Positions 48,344 through 62,089 of a stretch of DNA of 64,000 nucleotides are shown here, one piece after another. The DNA is from Heliocidaris tuberculata. Its lineage: Eukaryota > Echinodermata > Echinoidea > Camarodonta > Echinometridae. The notes beneath the pieces are model-generated. The model was not told where the DNA came from. It saw only the letters and a program-made list of their open reading frames with translations, and did not search any database. How positions within the stretch are numbered: the first letter of the stretch is position 1; the number at the start of each line of letters is the position of its first letter. Position numbers and translations under genes: made by a program. The DNA is taken from assembly GCA_025618425.1 (NCBI GenBank), contig CM046835.1, positions 19,623,374 through 19,687,373 of the forward strand, written 5' to 3'.

Positions 48344-51300
48344 GGGGAGGGGGGTGATAGAAAAAAAATTTCGCCAGCCCTCCAAAATTTGCTCAGTGGG
48401 GGGGGGGGGGGGGGGGGGACAGGGTTATAGGGGGTCCAGTTCCCCTCCATAATTCTCTGACAAGCAACAAACAAACAAACAAAATTTTCGTTCTAAAATG
48501 GGGGGCACCATGCATACTTTTCTTCCAAAAGGGGGGGGGGGGCACGGGCCAGGTGTGCCCCCCTAAATCCGCCACTGATGATAATAATAATCAGTACCAT
48601 CCTTGGCCCTCAATATCACTTGTATAAAGATATTCTTAAGATGACTCCCCTGTCGTCTCTTAGTTGTCGACGTGAACAGTTATGCCTGAACTTTGTGTTG
48701 CTTTCAAATCTGGAACAGAAAGTTGGTTTGAGGCAAACTCAAATGCCAGACTACTGAGAAAAAAATCGAATCTGTAATGAACCAAAATGCAGGACTAAAT
48801 GTAGGAAAATTTACGAAATACATTTACTTCTGATTCCTTTTTGTCTTATAATATTAAAACTGACTTTAAAAACTGCTCATTGTAACAAGATTGATTTTTT
48901 CGCTTAGACCATAGGATGACATGGAAAAAGAGGCTCTATTTTTCATTTTTGTGGTCCACATTTTCGACCCACCTGAAAAGTTGGGGACAAGGGTACTTTT
49001 TTGTGCTGAATTCAAATATGAATGTTGCCGAGCTGAAACGTGCATGATATCACTCTAATGAGGTATGATTATGCAAATTTATGCATAATTCATTGTTTAA
49101 ATTAGAATACACAAAATACTGGTATCATATTAATAAAAAAATAGTATTTCAGGCTAATCTGGACTACATCATCTGAATGTAAATATTTCTAAACCATATA
49201 TGTATATTTTTTGTAGCATTAATGCCTAATTATGCAAATCAGGTGTCAATATGCAAATCAATTTTGGGGGGCTATTTAACTAATAATGTTAATAATTATA
49301 ATATCACATGAAAGGTGATATTTCAGTTTAACTTTGGATGCTTATATGCTAAATATTAATGTTGTAAATCTGGGAAGTGGCAATTAATCACTGCATTGCA
49401 GCCTAATTATGCTAATTTATGCAATATTCATTACTTATACAATAATTCACAAACACCGGTGTGCTCTCAACGTGAAGATATATTTAAAGGGCAATCCAAC
49501 CTTGGTAATAAGATGATTTGTATGAAAGCAGAAAAATAAGAAAAACAGGATGGTGAAAGTTTGAAAGAAATCGGACAAGGACTAAGAAAGTTATGGATGT
49601 TTGAAAAATGAGATCACTACATCTATGCGAATCTCAAATTGGCAATTTGGTGAGTCAATTGTGACATTTTTGTGGACAACTCTCCCATTTGTTGTACACA
49701 AAAATATCATTAATTTGAGGTTTTCTTCGAGGCGCCTTTACCCTCGGGGCAGTACTCAAAATATATTGGAGATAGCATATTGTTCTAGGTCCTCATGAAC
49801 GAAAAAATCCTACTGAGTAATGCATTTTGAAAAAAAAGTGACATTTTAGTCATTTTGTGTGTTAGAGCGAATGGGGGAGTTGTCCACAGCTACATCACAG
49901 TGACATTACCTATTCGGCCAATTTGAGATTCCCATATGCTTAGTGATTACAACTTTCCAAAAATCATAACTTTCTTATTACTTGTCCGATTTCGTTCAAA
50001 CTTTCACCAATCTACTTCTCTGATTTTTCCTCTTTCTTTCAAAGCAACTTGCTATTAAGGTTGGATTTCCCTTTAAGGATTATTTGGACTGTATAATCTA
50101 AATGTGTATATTTCAAGCCGTAAATGTGTAAATATTTTATGACATTGATTCCTAATTATGTAAAATATTGATGCCTGATTATACAAATTATTCATCTGTA
50201 TGCAAATCCATTATTTTGGCTTTTTTAAACGGAAAAATGTTTATATTAATTGCATGAATGATGATATTTTAATCAATTTTAGGTGCTTAATCTAAATATG
50301 AATATTTTGAAGCTTGGGGGTGGCAATTTACCACTGTAATGTGGCCTAATTATGCAAATATATGCAAAATATATTGTTTATATCATAATTCACAAAGATC
50401 AGTGTGCTCTCAATCAGAAGATGGTATTTAAGGATAATCTGGAATGCTGAATCTGAATGCGAATACTCAAAGCCATAAATGAATAATTATTTTATGACAG
50501 TGATTCTTAATTATGTGAAATATTGACGCTTAATTATGCAAATTTGCATCAATATGCAAATCTGTTATTGTGGCTACTCAACTGAAAATTCCTATATCAG
50601 ATCATATGAAAGTCTATAGTTTAAGATAACTATGGGTGCTGACTGTAAACATGATTGTTGTCAAGCTTAGAAACTAGCAGTTTGTCACCATATAATGAGG
50701 CTAATTAATTATGCATATTAATGCAAACCCCATTTTTGAATAATGTAGTGCACCGAACAGCTCAGTATCATATCAATCAAAAGTTAGTATTCAGTTCTAT
50801 TTCAGACTGCATCATCTGAATTTCAATTTTTCAATCCAATAAATGTGTATACCTTTTATGATATTGGTGCCTAATTATGTAAATTATGCATCAATATGCA
50901 AATCAGTGTATTTGACTGAACTGCACAAACTACTATCAAATTGCCTGAAAGGCAAAATGCTAAGAGTAACTTTTGTTGCAAAATGCAGTGTATATAGGCC
51001 TGCGATTGTTCGTTGCCAAGTAGGAAATTTCCTAACCATGACATGACAGTTAAATTCCAGTTATGCAAAGTCATGCAAAATCCACTTTGTAATGGATAAA
51101 ACTCAGTCTATTGCAGTTGAAAAATTAGTAGGTCTTTAATGAAGTATTTGCAATTGCATAGGCATAGCCCATATATGAATATTTCTTAGACATAAAATGT
51201 ATAATTGTGATATCAGTGCCTATGCATGTAAATTCATGCAAATCTACCAAAATCTATCTCATGTAATTTAGAGTGCTAAATCTGAAAGTGTCTGCTGTGA

Positions 51301-54300
51301 GCAGTGTGCATGTGATGTCCTCAACATGAGGCACAACCTTGCATTCTGTGCCATCACAGAGAAATAACATCTCACATCTCATGATTAGGAAAATGAATTT
51401 TGGAGGAGTTTGGGTAAATGTCCACAACTTGTTAACACTTTTCAGTGTTTTGCCTTGGCCTGTATGACTGCCAAAGAATTGAACTCATTCACTTTTCTGT
51501 CACTTCTGAGTAACACGAAGTTGTTTGTTTTCTTTCATCATGTGTGAATATCAGAGGCGTCAACTCTCACTTTTTCTGTACTGATTGAATTAATGTGTAA
51601 TAATAATAATAAACCGTTCTTGTATAGCGCATATCACACTATGATATAACGTCCCTATGCGCTTCCAAAGGGTTTGGATATTATTACCCTGGCTTTAGCT
51701 CCGGCAGCCGTAATCAGCGCACAGTGCATTTCAAGGAATAAATCCTGCCAGGTACCCATTTCACACCTTGGTGGAGAGTGGCAAATGTGGATTAATGTCT
51801 TGCCAAAAGACGCTAGTGCCGGGCTGAGATTCGAACCCTCAACCCTTGGATTGAGAGTCAAGTGAATGAACCACTATACCACGACACCTCCACTAAAGCA
51901 AAGTAGCAGATTTTCCTATTCATGAGCGGTAAGGCACTAGAATTATTTGCTGTGAACCTTCCTTTGACTGAATACGACACAGTGCACACGACCTCATTCT
52001 TCTACAATACTTCTTGCTATTCCAGTTACTCTGTGTGTTCACAATAGGTAGCAGACTACACTATCTGCAGTGTCTTTGATATTGGCCCCCTAAAATACAG
52101 CTGTTGACAGACAATTTTTCACATTTCCCCTCATAATAGGTTCAGTCCTTTCTCTTCCTTTCTCTATTCTGTAATAGACTTAAGCTCCCCAATCTAAATA
52201 AATCAAAAGATAAAAATCAAAGGTTTTTCATGCAGCTTGCACTGGCCATGCCATGCTGTTCTACAGCCAGGTCAATGTAAGTGAAAGAGCCTGGCACTTC
52301 CATATACAACATACACATAATACACACGAACACACAGCACACAAACTCAGATAGACTCACACACAGCACATACCATGTGGTGGGAATGCTGTGCTATACT
52401 CTGTGGCTGAAATCCATGTGGTCAAGAAGATTGGGAGCTCAGTTTTTTGCTACAAAATAATCATTTTGAACAAAATTGCACCATTTGCAAATGGCAACTT
52501 ATGCCATTAGGGTTTTTGTATTTTTAGTAACATTTACAAGGTAAAATTAGGTGGGGCGAAATCACGTACCACGAAAAGTGAGAATTCCTGTGATCATCCC
52601 ATGGTCTCTCTTGTATATACATCCATGGTCTATCTTATATATACATGACTTTTAAATATTTCTATAATTTCAATTTTGAATACACAAAAATTATTTCTCC
52701 TTACATGGAGTTACATTCATGGTCTTAACAGTAATATTTGCATATAGAAAGTGTGTTTTTACAATGTGTTTATCTTTGAATCTATCTACCAAGTTTCTTA
52801 CCTGATTTTTCCCAACTGGTGGAGACTGATCTGTAATATTGTTAGGATTCAAGACTTTTCTTTTGTAGCTTTTGTTTCACTAGTAAAAGCATTCCAATTA
52901 TGCTTTATCCTCAAATGTATAATCAAAACCAAACCTGTTATCAAATATTATTCTGTTTCAGTTTTTGCGTGATATGTAATTAATCTGATCTCATTTCCAA
53001 TTTTGCCGGCTCTATGTGATTATACCGGTTTTCTATTTTTTTTTTAAAAGACTTCTCTCATCATGCATGGTGTTACTTAGAATGTCTTCTCGATGACGTT
53101 ATTATTTGTCTTCACTTTGCTCTGTGTAAATTATGTGTTTATTTTAAACTGAACTGAATTCAGCTCTGTGGCTGCCTTTCTCAGTATTTTGAATAAACTG
53201 TTCAATTAAAAAAAAATATATAATAGTAATGATGATAATAATCTATTATGCTTTCATAGCTTATTATATAGAGGTGTCTTTATGTGCTTTACAAATGATA
53301 ATAATAAAGAAGCTTGAGTAATCTTATGTGAAATAATTGTAGAACTTGTGAAGTAAAATAAAGTACTATGAAATAATTTCTTTCAAATGTTTATATTCAT
53401 TATTTGCATCAAAGATTCAAACCAATTACCCAATATATAAGATATGAAAGTGTATCAGAGAAGGAATGATATTCATCTTGTTTCTCTCATCCTCATTATC
53501 TATCTTCTCGATAGATCCAACTCACCATGACAGAGTCGACAGCCTTTAGCATTGAAGCCCGCCCTGAATCAGAGACCATTGAAGTGTGTGGCAACTCTGC
53601 TGAAACACTGGAGTATGAGATCATTCCACTGGAGCTTGGAGATCTGCCTGTCAGAGGTATAGTGGCCTAGATATTATACTATAATTGCACCTTTACCTTT
53701 TTCATCTTTACATTTTTACATTTACATTTTTCAGAAGTACATTTTCACATTTAAATTGTTTGCCTTTACATATTTACATAAATGTTTTTTACCTTATGTT
53801 TACATTTTTACATTTTCATATTTTACCTGTATTTTTACATTTATGTTTTATTACCTGTACATTTTTGTGCATACTCTTTGAACAGAAGTTGCTCTTGACC
53901 CAAAATCTTGTTAGGTGCTTGCCAGATATAGCAACAACTTATTTATTCAAAGTAGAATCCATCCACAGAGATGCCATTATGATGCAGGTGAATTGAATAG
54001 TAACCAGTGGTTGTGGAGTGAAACAAGCATGAATTGAAATACATTAGTAAACTGGTCTATTGACATTTAGGCAGTTTCAACAATTATCATGTCACTATGG
54101 GTCAAATCAATGACAAAGTTACACATGTCATCTCCAGAATGACTGCTTTACTCTGTTGTCATATATTTTCATATGTTTCTAGTTTCTGCTAGTGCCGAGC
54201 CCAGCGCAGACCGCGGTGATGTGCCTCTAGATGATATCACCTTCCCAGTCACTGATGCCATTGAAGACACAATTTTGGTGGAGGTAAGATAGTTATCGTC

Positions 54301-57300
54301 CAGGAAACAAATTTCCCAACATACTGTAACAGATTTTCGTACTCAAAATGGTATGATATGGTTGATATTTTACTTTTCATACTTTCATATTTCTAGTGAA
54401 ATGATATTATATATCCAAAACATTTTGGATATATATGTCATATTAAAAATGCCATTTTGTATTTGTTTTAATCCGAGACCAGTGTTTGTTAAATAACCAT
54501 TGTCACTTTTTTCTATCTCATGATTTCCAATGTTGTAACCGTACCATTATAGGAATTTTTGAATCATGGTTATCGACTCAGAGTAAAAAAAATGTAGCCC
54601 CACATCGCATTACTAATGTGTAGATTTATACCAGGAGAAAATGTTAGGTAAATGTGATTTACTTTGTCAAATGTTAGCCTGTATTAAATGCCTACAAATG
54701 TTCTAGTGCCTAGTGAAAGATTATTTCATTCACCTGTTTTGAATAATTGCATTTCAGTAGTCAGAATGCAAATTGCATACATTGCATGTTGTTAGGTCAG
54801 GCAATCCATAACGTTTGTCCGACCGCGCAACAAATAATGCATTCCGGCTATTGAAATACAATAGTTAGGTAAATATCATTCTTTACTTGGCAATTTACTT
54901 GGCAAGCATAAATTTGACTGCATTACGAATATATGATGTTACCATGTAATGTAACCCATGCCTGGCACTTTGCAAATGTATTCATGTATTTGAATACTTC
55001 TTTCCAAAGGGCATTTTATAAACTATTTTGTTCATCTGTTTGAAGTGATTGCATTGAGAAGGGAGGTTGCATGTATTGTGTATCGTTATATGACCAAATC
55101 TCTGGCATACAGTTCAAAAATGTATTTGTAAATTGTAAAGATATATGTGAACTGATCTGTTTAATAAGGGAATTGTATTCTTCGGTTCCAATCAGGGGAC
55201 TTACATGAGCAGAATTCTACTATTGGATCTCTTCATAACAAGACTATTCAAGAAAAAGTGTATGCAGGCATACGTTGCATGAAATGTACATGTACAAGTA
55301 CATAATCTACTCATTGCTGTGATGGAATCGTTTTGCTGAATAGCAGTGTTTCAGCTCCCATACATGTACTATTAAAACCAATTTTGAAATACAAAATGCG
55401 GCCATCTTGTTAAACAATTTACCGCTCAATAATCCACTGCTCTTTCAGTGTGTATGCACACTTTTCCGTGTAATGTCTGTAGAGGAGGAAAGAAGTCACC
55501 ATAGCATTGCATGTAATACCGCTGCTGTGTGAAGTCAACGAAAAGTGGACTATGTCATGAGAATGCCCAATGTGCAGTATGTGGAGCCAGATGTTAGACC
55601 AGGATTCATGAAAATTCTAATCTACTCCGGTTTTGTGCTTAATGTTTTTCAGCCTGAAGGTGCAGGGAGAGAGGAGACATTCAGTGAATTAATCTGCCCA
55701 CATGGTGAGATACACAGATCTAGAAATAATTTTTTTTTTTTTTTTGGTATTTTGTTGTTTGCCTTTAAAATTTTTATTGAGAATTAATGGTGGTGTCACA
55801 CCTTGGCGTTTTAGCCAGCGTATGCCCGACGTATGAGGAATTTGGCGAATACGCTGGCGTACGTCGAATACGTTACGGGTAAGTTTTGCATACGTTAAGA
55901 GCACGCTAAAACACGCTGGTATACGTCGTCATACGGCGAGGTCGTCGAAAAATTTTGTGCACGCACAAAATTTTTCGACGTATGCCAGCGTATGGCTCAT
56001 ACGTCCCGCATACGCGGGCCATAAGTTGTAGGTAAGTTACGCGATCGTTGACACACGTTCACACACGTTACTCGTAAGTTACTCATAAGTCGAAATACGT
56101 CGAGATATAGTCTAGCGTACCCCAAAACTTACTTCTAACCTATGAGTAACGTGCTTTGAACGTATGTGTAACTTAACTCCAACGTATATTGACGTATGAA
56201 GACGTATTTGACGTGCTCCGGACGATCACAAAACTTACTGAACGTGTTTCTAACTTACAGCTACCGTATAATGGCGTATTGACAACGTTTAGAGGAATTG
56301 GTATATAAAAATGGGGTTCACAGGAGGAACCCATCAGAACTCATGAAGACACGTCCACGCCCCCGCCCACGGCCAGGGGACTTCTTGGCAGCGTTCTTCG
56401 AAGTGTTCTTCGGCATGGCGGTGGTGTTGATACGGTGATGGATAGTGCGGTTATGATTTGAATAGTCGAGCGGCAGCCTTTTTATAGGCTACGACACGTG
56501 ATCGTCAGCGATACGCTGCCGCGCGCTATGCGTAAGTTAGGCTATCGTTGGGCATAAGTTGTGTACGCCGGCAATACGCTAAGCATTCGTTGGAATACGT
56601 TACTTATAAGTTAACGAAGCGTTCTATAGAAGTTACTAATACGTTATGTATACGTCCAACTCGTTATGAATACGCTAAGTATACGCCCAGAGTTGAAAAA
56701 AAAAATCAAAGTTCAGCGTATGCCGACGTTTTAGAGAAATTTTGATACGTCGGGCATACGCTGGCTAAAACGCCAAGGTGTGACACCACCATAGTTGATT
56801 GAATGTGCAATTGATCTGTGGATGAACTGTGTATTGCATGATAGGCTGGTATTAGATGTATGCATGATGTAATATTTCCTTGTTTTAATTACAGTGTAGG
56901 AAACAACTCATTCATTTGCAGGCACACACTTGCATGTTAGAGTCAGTTATGGAGCTGGAGGGGGAAAGAAACAATGCATTGGGCTACATGAAGCCTAAAT
57001 GTAATGTGGAGTGAATGGTTTTTTGCTATTTCATGATAATGCCACAGTGTGCTACATGATTCCTTTATCCTTCAAATAATGATGGTAGGTCTTATTTGGG
57101 AACGTCATTGTTTTTCAGATAAATCAGATAATTGATCAAAGATTGACAGTTGCCCAGTAGGTCTGTTATTTTCCTTTTTGCAATGTAAATTGAAGCAGAA
57201 ATCTCTTTTTGTGGTTATCATTTCAGATGATTGGTTAGTACCAGTATTTAGAGATTTTTTTTGTCTGCTCTAAAAAATAATTCAGGGTACCCAGCTATTG

Positions 57301-60300
57301 TGGAAATCATGGAAATTTGAAAAATGAGTTCCCATTCTCCCAGTCAGGGAAAAGTCAGGAAATTTTGGGGAAATCTGGGAATTTTGTTGGCCCTAAGTAG
57401 GCAGTCTCTGATTTTGTCTCATATCCAAATAACCGTATCCACTGGATGACATTTCAAATTGAAAATACATGTCCATGAGGTTGAACTAATGATCCTAGAA
57501 TTTTTAAACACCATGAAGGCAAAATCTGGCAAAAGTCAGGGAATTTCTTTTGTTTACATGAAATGCTGCGAACCCCTCTATTTAAATTTGGGCCCAGTAC
57601 TGTGAAGGACATCAAAAGAAAAAAAATAGCGAGTTGAATCCAAACCAGCTGCTATCTTCGGATAAGGCATTTTATATAATTCCTTTGTCCTTTCTCTCAC
57701 AACAGATAGTGATGGTGTGTATGAGCAGACTATCCCTCTCCAGCTACCCTCAAACATAGTTCCAGGATCTGCTCGAGGAAGAATTCAAGTTATAGGTAAG
57801 TTTTTTTGTCAATACTTGTCAGTGAGTGCGTTTATGCTCACATTTTTCAGGCCAGAATGAGCGTTTTGAAAGGCAACACTTTGTAGACTCGACAGGCAGT
57901 CTAATCAATTGGACTTATTCTTTTCCCTCTTTATCTCATCCACTCTCATTCTTTCAGGTGACACCATGGGGCCCGTGATGTCCAACCTGGATAGTCTACT
58001 GAGGATGCCGTTTGGATGTGGAGAACAGAACATGATCTTCATGGCTCCTAATATATACGTCATGCAGTACTTGTCTTCCACCGATCAGCTTACACCAGAT
58101 ATTAATGAGAAGGCACTCAAGTTCATGAACAGTGGTAAGCTAAAAAAAAGTGCTAGAATAATATTGCTCATTGAGTGTGTGTGTACATGTGTGAGTTAGA
58201 ATTTATAGACATGTATTGATTGTGTTAATCATATTCTAATATTGCACGTCTGTAGCTGACCTTTAATGTCACCATGCAGAAGAATGCAATATGAACCTTG
58301 GTCATTTTATCAAGAGTACCAGAGAGCTCATTACTAGACCAACTCACATCTCCTTGTTTTTTAAAGATTTTTTTTTATCATCCCTTGAATTCTCACGAGT
58401 GTACCACTCTGGCGATCTTTGCAGGTTACCAGCGGGAACTTGGTTATCAGCTCCGTGACCATTCCTACAGTGCCTTTGGAGAGCGTGATGGAGAGGGAAG
58501 CACTTGGTTGACGGCTTTTGTTCTCAAGTGTTTCACGCAGGCCCAAGACTTCATGGGCATTGATCAAGAGAACCTGGATCAGACAAGACATTGGCTGGAA
58601 AGGAACGATCGGGATGAGAACGGCTGCGTTGTCACAAGAGGGCGTGTCATCCACAAGGAGATGCAGGTGTGTTGTTATCCCAAGCTTTCTTTTATTGCCA
58701 CGAGTGCCAATCGGGACAAACAATAAGCAACAATTGACGAGAAGGATTAGCACAGTGAATTGTGAATGCAATTATGTCTAATGGTCCATTTCCTGCCTTG
58801 ATGAGTACTTATACTACTGTAAAATTTTGCAGTAGCATTACAGGAAATCTCAGAATGAGTGGAAAGTATATGTTGAAACTGTTCTTTCAGAAAGATGGAA
58901 AATACACCCCTTCTGCAGATTCCCCTTGATAATGAGTGTAATGAATGAACAGTCACGAGGCTTGGCTGTAAGACTGATAGATGTTACGTAATATGCATAC
59001 TATCAATCATCTTCAGTGAAACCCCCGTATGGGAGGGGAAAGTTCTCCCCAAAATTCTTCTCGCTCCAGAACATACTGAACGTTCTCTCATCTCTTGTAG
59101 GCCATTCTCCAAGAAAACCCGAATGGGATGATGTCCCATCAGCTGGCATTGAATTTTTGTTGTATGCAATCTTTGTACATGTACAGTACATGCATTATTA
59201 AAATGGGAATTCCACAAAGTCCAGTGATGATGTGATGCATTGCTCATAGGAACTCCTGGCTGGGCATCTTTACCAAATTTACATACATCTAGAGTTATGA
59301 CATACCTTCAAGTGTGAACAACTGTCTCAGACATAATGAAGGCAGACAAATTGTAGGGAAAAAATGTGAGAGTATGGAATAAGTTTGAAACTATATAGAT
59401 TTGTAAGTCAGGATCACTATTTAGCTTTTTGGAAATATCAAATGCCATGCACTTATAGTCAAGTGAGTATAAATGCCATTGTCTGCCCATATGTTTCCCA
59501 ACCTAATTACATCCATGAAACTAAGTTCTTAGAATATAAATTGTTTTTTTATTCTTTAATTTTGTAGTATCATTTTCACTTTAGGAATAAAATTTCATTC
59601 TATTCTACTTCTGTTTAGTGGAAATTTATACTATTCTTTAACCTCTATTGAATACAAGGTCCAAAATAACCCAGCCTGGAGTCTATGGATAATGTGTGTT
59701 ATACCAAAATCTAATCATATTCAAAGAGTTTTTAAAAGAAATTCAATTGCATGCAGTGGATTTTGAATACTTTAATACATTGACCCCTAAAATGTAAATT
59801 TTAGTTAAAATTTTGTTTGAATGATTTTTTTTTTTCACCCTCTCATGAGAAAGTCATTTTATTCAGAGTATCCATATTGCAGGTTCCAAAAAAACTTCTT
59901 TGATGAAGTATACATTTTAATGAAAAAAGTGTGACACAATATTTGAAACAAAGCCCTTCATTTATACTCCATTTCATTAAAAGGAAGAAAACAGTGGTTA
60001 AGAATTAGAATTTGATTTTGTAATTATAATGAACTTATCTTTTTATGTTGTTGGGTTTTTTTTCTGTAGGGTTCTGTAACAAGTCCAGTAACAATGACTG
60101 CCTTTGTTACCATAGCCTTACTAGAAGCTGGAGCTTCTCCTTCAGTAAGTATTCTTCAAATTGGCACCACATATAAGAACAGGCCAAGTATTGGATATCA
60201 ATGTTGCAGGTCCCAGCTTACCGATTTATGCTAATGAGCTACGATTTTATTGTATCTGTGGCGTATCCAATACCTCTTACCTATAAACATCAGGAAAGCA

Positions 60301-62051
60301 AATATAGTTTTATAGCTGTCATTCTCGTAATTGGTGATAGGAGACAGGACCTTTATGGACTTGAAACCGTCACATACCAAATCATTGGGAAAGGTTGATT
60401 GTGTAGGACATAAGGATAATTTGTCTATTGAGAGCCAGAAGGGCGTTCACTATATGAGTTAATGCCCTTCTGGCTCCAAACAGACGAATTGTGCAATGTG
60501 AGGTTTTGGAAATCACAAACAGTGAAAAGTCCTGCAGACAGATATCAGTACAGGGTTTGCATGGTCATGGAAAACCTGCCAAGTCATGAAAAAAACAATT
60601 CTTCTAGAAAGTAATGGAAAGTCATGGAAATTGATTGTGGGTGTGGGCCCTGTGTGGCTATGGCAGCCTTCCATCACAAACATGAAATAATATATATCAC
60701 TGTGTGGTATTCCTACGCCGCTTAGATGCTGCAGCCCATACCAAAATGGTACCATACTTAACTGGTCATGGAGAAAACCCAAAATGGGTCATGGAAAGTC
60801 ACAGAATTTTTTTCTCAAATTTCTGTGGGAACCCTGTCAGTACATACATGTACATGTACATACATGTTCATGTGGTATTAAACATGTACAACATATATAC
60901 CGTCAAAATTAGTTCCAGAGTTAAACTATCTAATTTCATAAGGAATACGATCGCATATCAAGGGAAATCTTTTATTTGTGACATAATTGCTGCATGTACA
61001 TGTACATGTATTATGATATTCCAACTAGGAATAAAAAAAGGTGAGAAAGCTCAAAATTATTTTTCACCTGTACCAGAGAACTCAAACTTCTCTTTAAGAA
61101 AAAAAAAATGGCAATGTCTCTCTTTGCCCTCCTGACAGAATCGCTTTGTGATCCAAGGTCTTTCATGCATAAGGAATAGTGTTGATTCTGAAGGAGATAA
61201 TATGAACACCTACACCTTAGCTATCAGCAGCTATGCTCTTGGTTTGGGTGAAGACTACACAGCCCAGAATGATGCCTTAGACTATCTGCAACAAAGAGCT
61301 CTTGGAGATGGTAAGAATTTCTCCTGTAAGCTTCCAATTGTAATACTATCTTGAGTATTCATTGTGAATGCATTTTGAGAGGAAAGTATCTACATTATTT
61401 TTACTACATGGTAAAGTACATGTAGCATACCTATGTTCAATATTTGGTTATTTGGACCTACATGTACAAGAATGTTCACAATTCTTTAATACTTTGCTGA
61501 AATGAGCATCCATATCTTTTTTTGCAGCTGGTCTCAGTTACTGGAGCAAATCAGGGAGCACGGACCATGAAGCCAGCATGTGTCATTGCTACTGCAGGGC
61601 CGACTCCTCTGATGTAGAGATTACCGCCTATGTCCTTCTAGCGTACATGCAACAGGATATGGCCTTTGGTGATGTCCTTTCACAAGCCATGCCGATCGTG
61701 AAGTGGCTCAACACACAGCGTAATGCACTTGGTGGCTTTTCTTCTACCCAGGTACATTGTAGGCATCTAGTGTATGAGTATCTGCCAGGCCTCTTAAGGC
61801 TCCCCTGATTAGAATGGGTCCGTCGGAAAGTCCTAGATGAAATATATGTATTTTAATATATTTGTATTGTCATGAGCTGTAATCAGATTATAAGATCATG
61901 AATAGGGCTACTAAAACTGTAGTAAAATTGAGTAGTAGAACAGATGATATTGATTGATATTTATGTTACACCTTGTGCTTTTGAGAACATGGAATATCCT
62001 GAGGTACATTTGTAGCCTTTAATATTACATTGATATACTGTGACATATATG

Positions 62052-62089
<38 letters not shown>

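Larger units (their letters stand above)
47742..53514 (+). other. A2M-like intron 17, 5.8 kb
   Basis: Holds an AAT/GATA simple repeat (48040-48180), a poly-G MITE (48188-48580), an octamer-rich tandem satellite (49010-51260) interrupted by a TTAA MITE (49490-50072), a full SINE (51596-51895) and, near 53205, a run of A's after AATAAA-like sequence that may be a retroposon tail. Confidence 0.65.
55787..56792. mobile_element. 1 kb inverted-repeat transposon relic
   Basis: Terminal inverted repeats of at least 48 bp, essentially perfect, start ATGGTGGTGTCACACC. The interior is dominated by TACG/CGTA-containing words in both orientations and has a perfect 18-bp-armed palindrome near 55945-55980 (GAAAAATTTTGTGC...). 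On the minus strand it keeps a TATA box (56489-56476) and a short basic open frame (56416-56318). Sits in A2M-like intron 20 (55705-57705). Superfamily not assigned. Confidence 0.8.
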
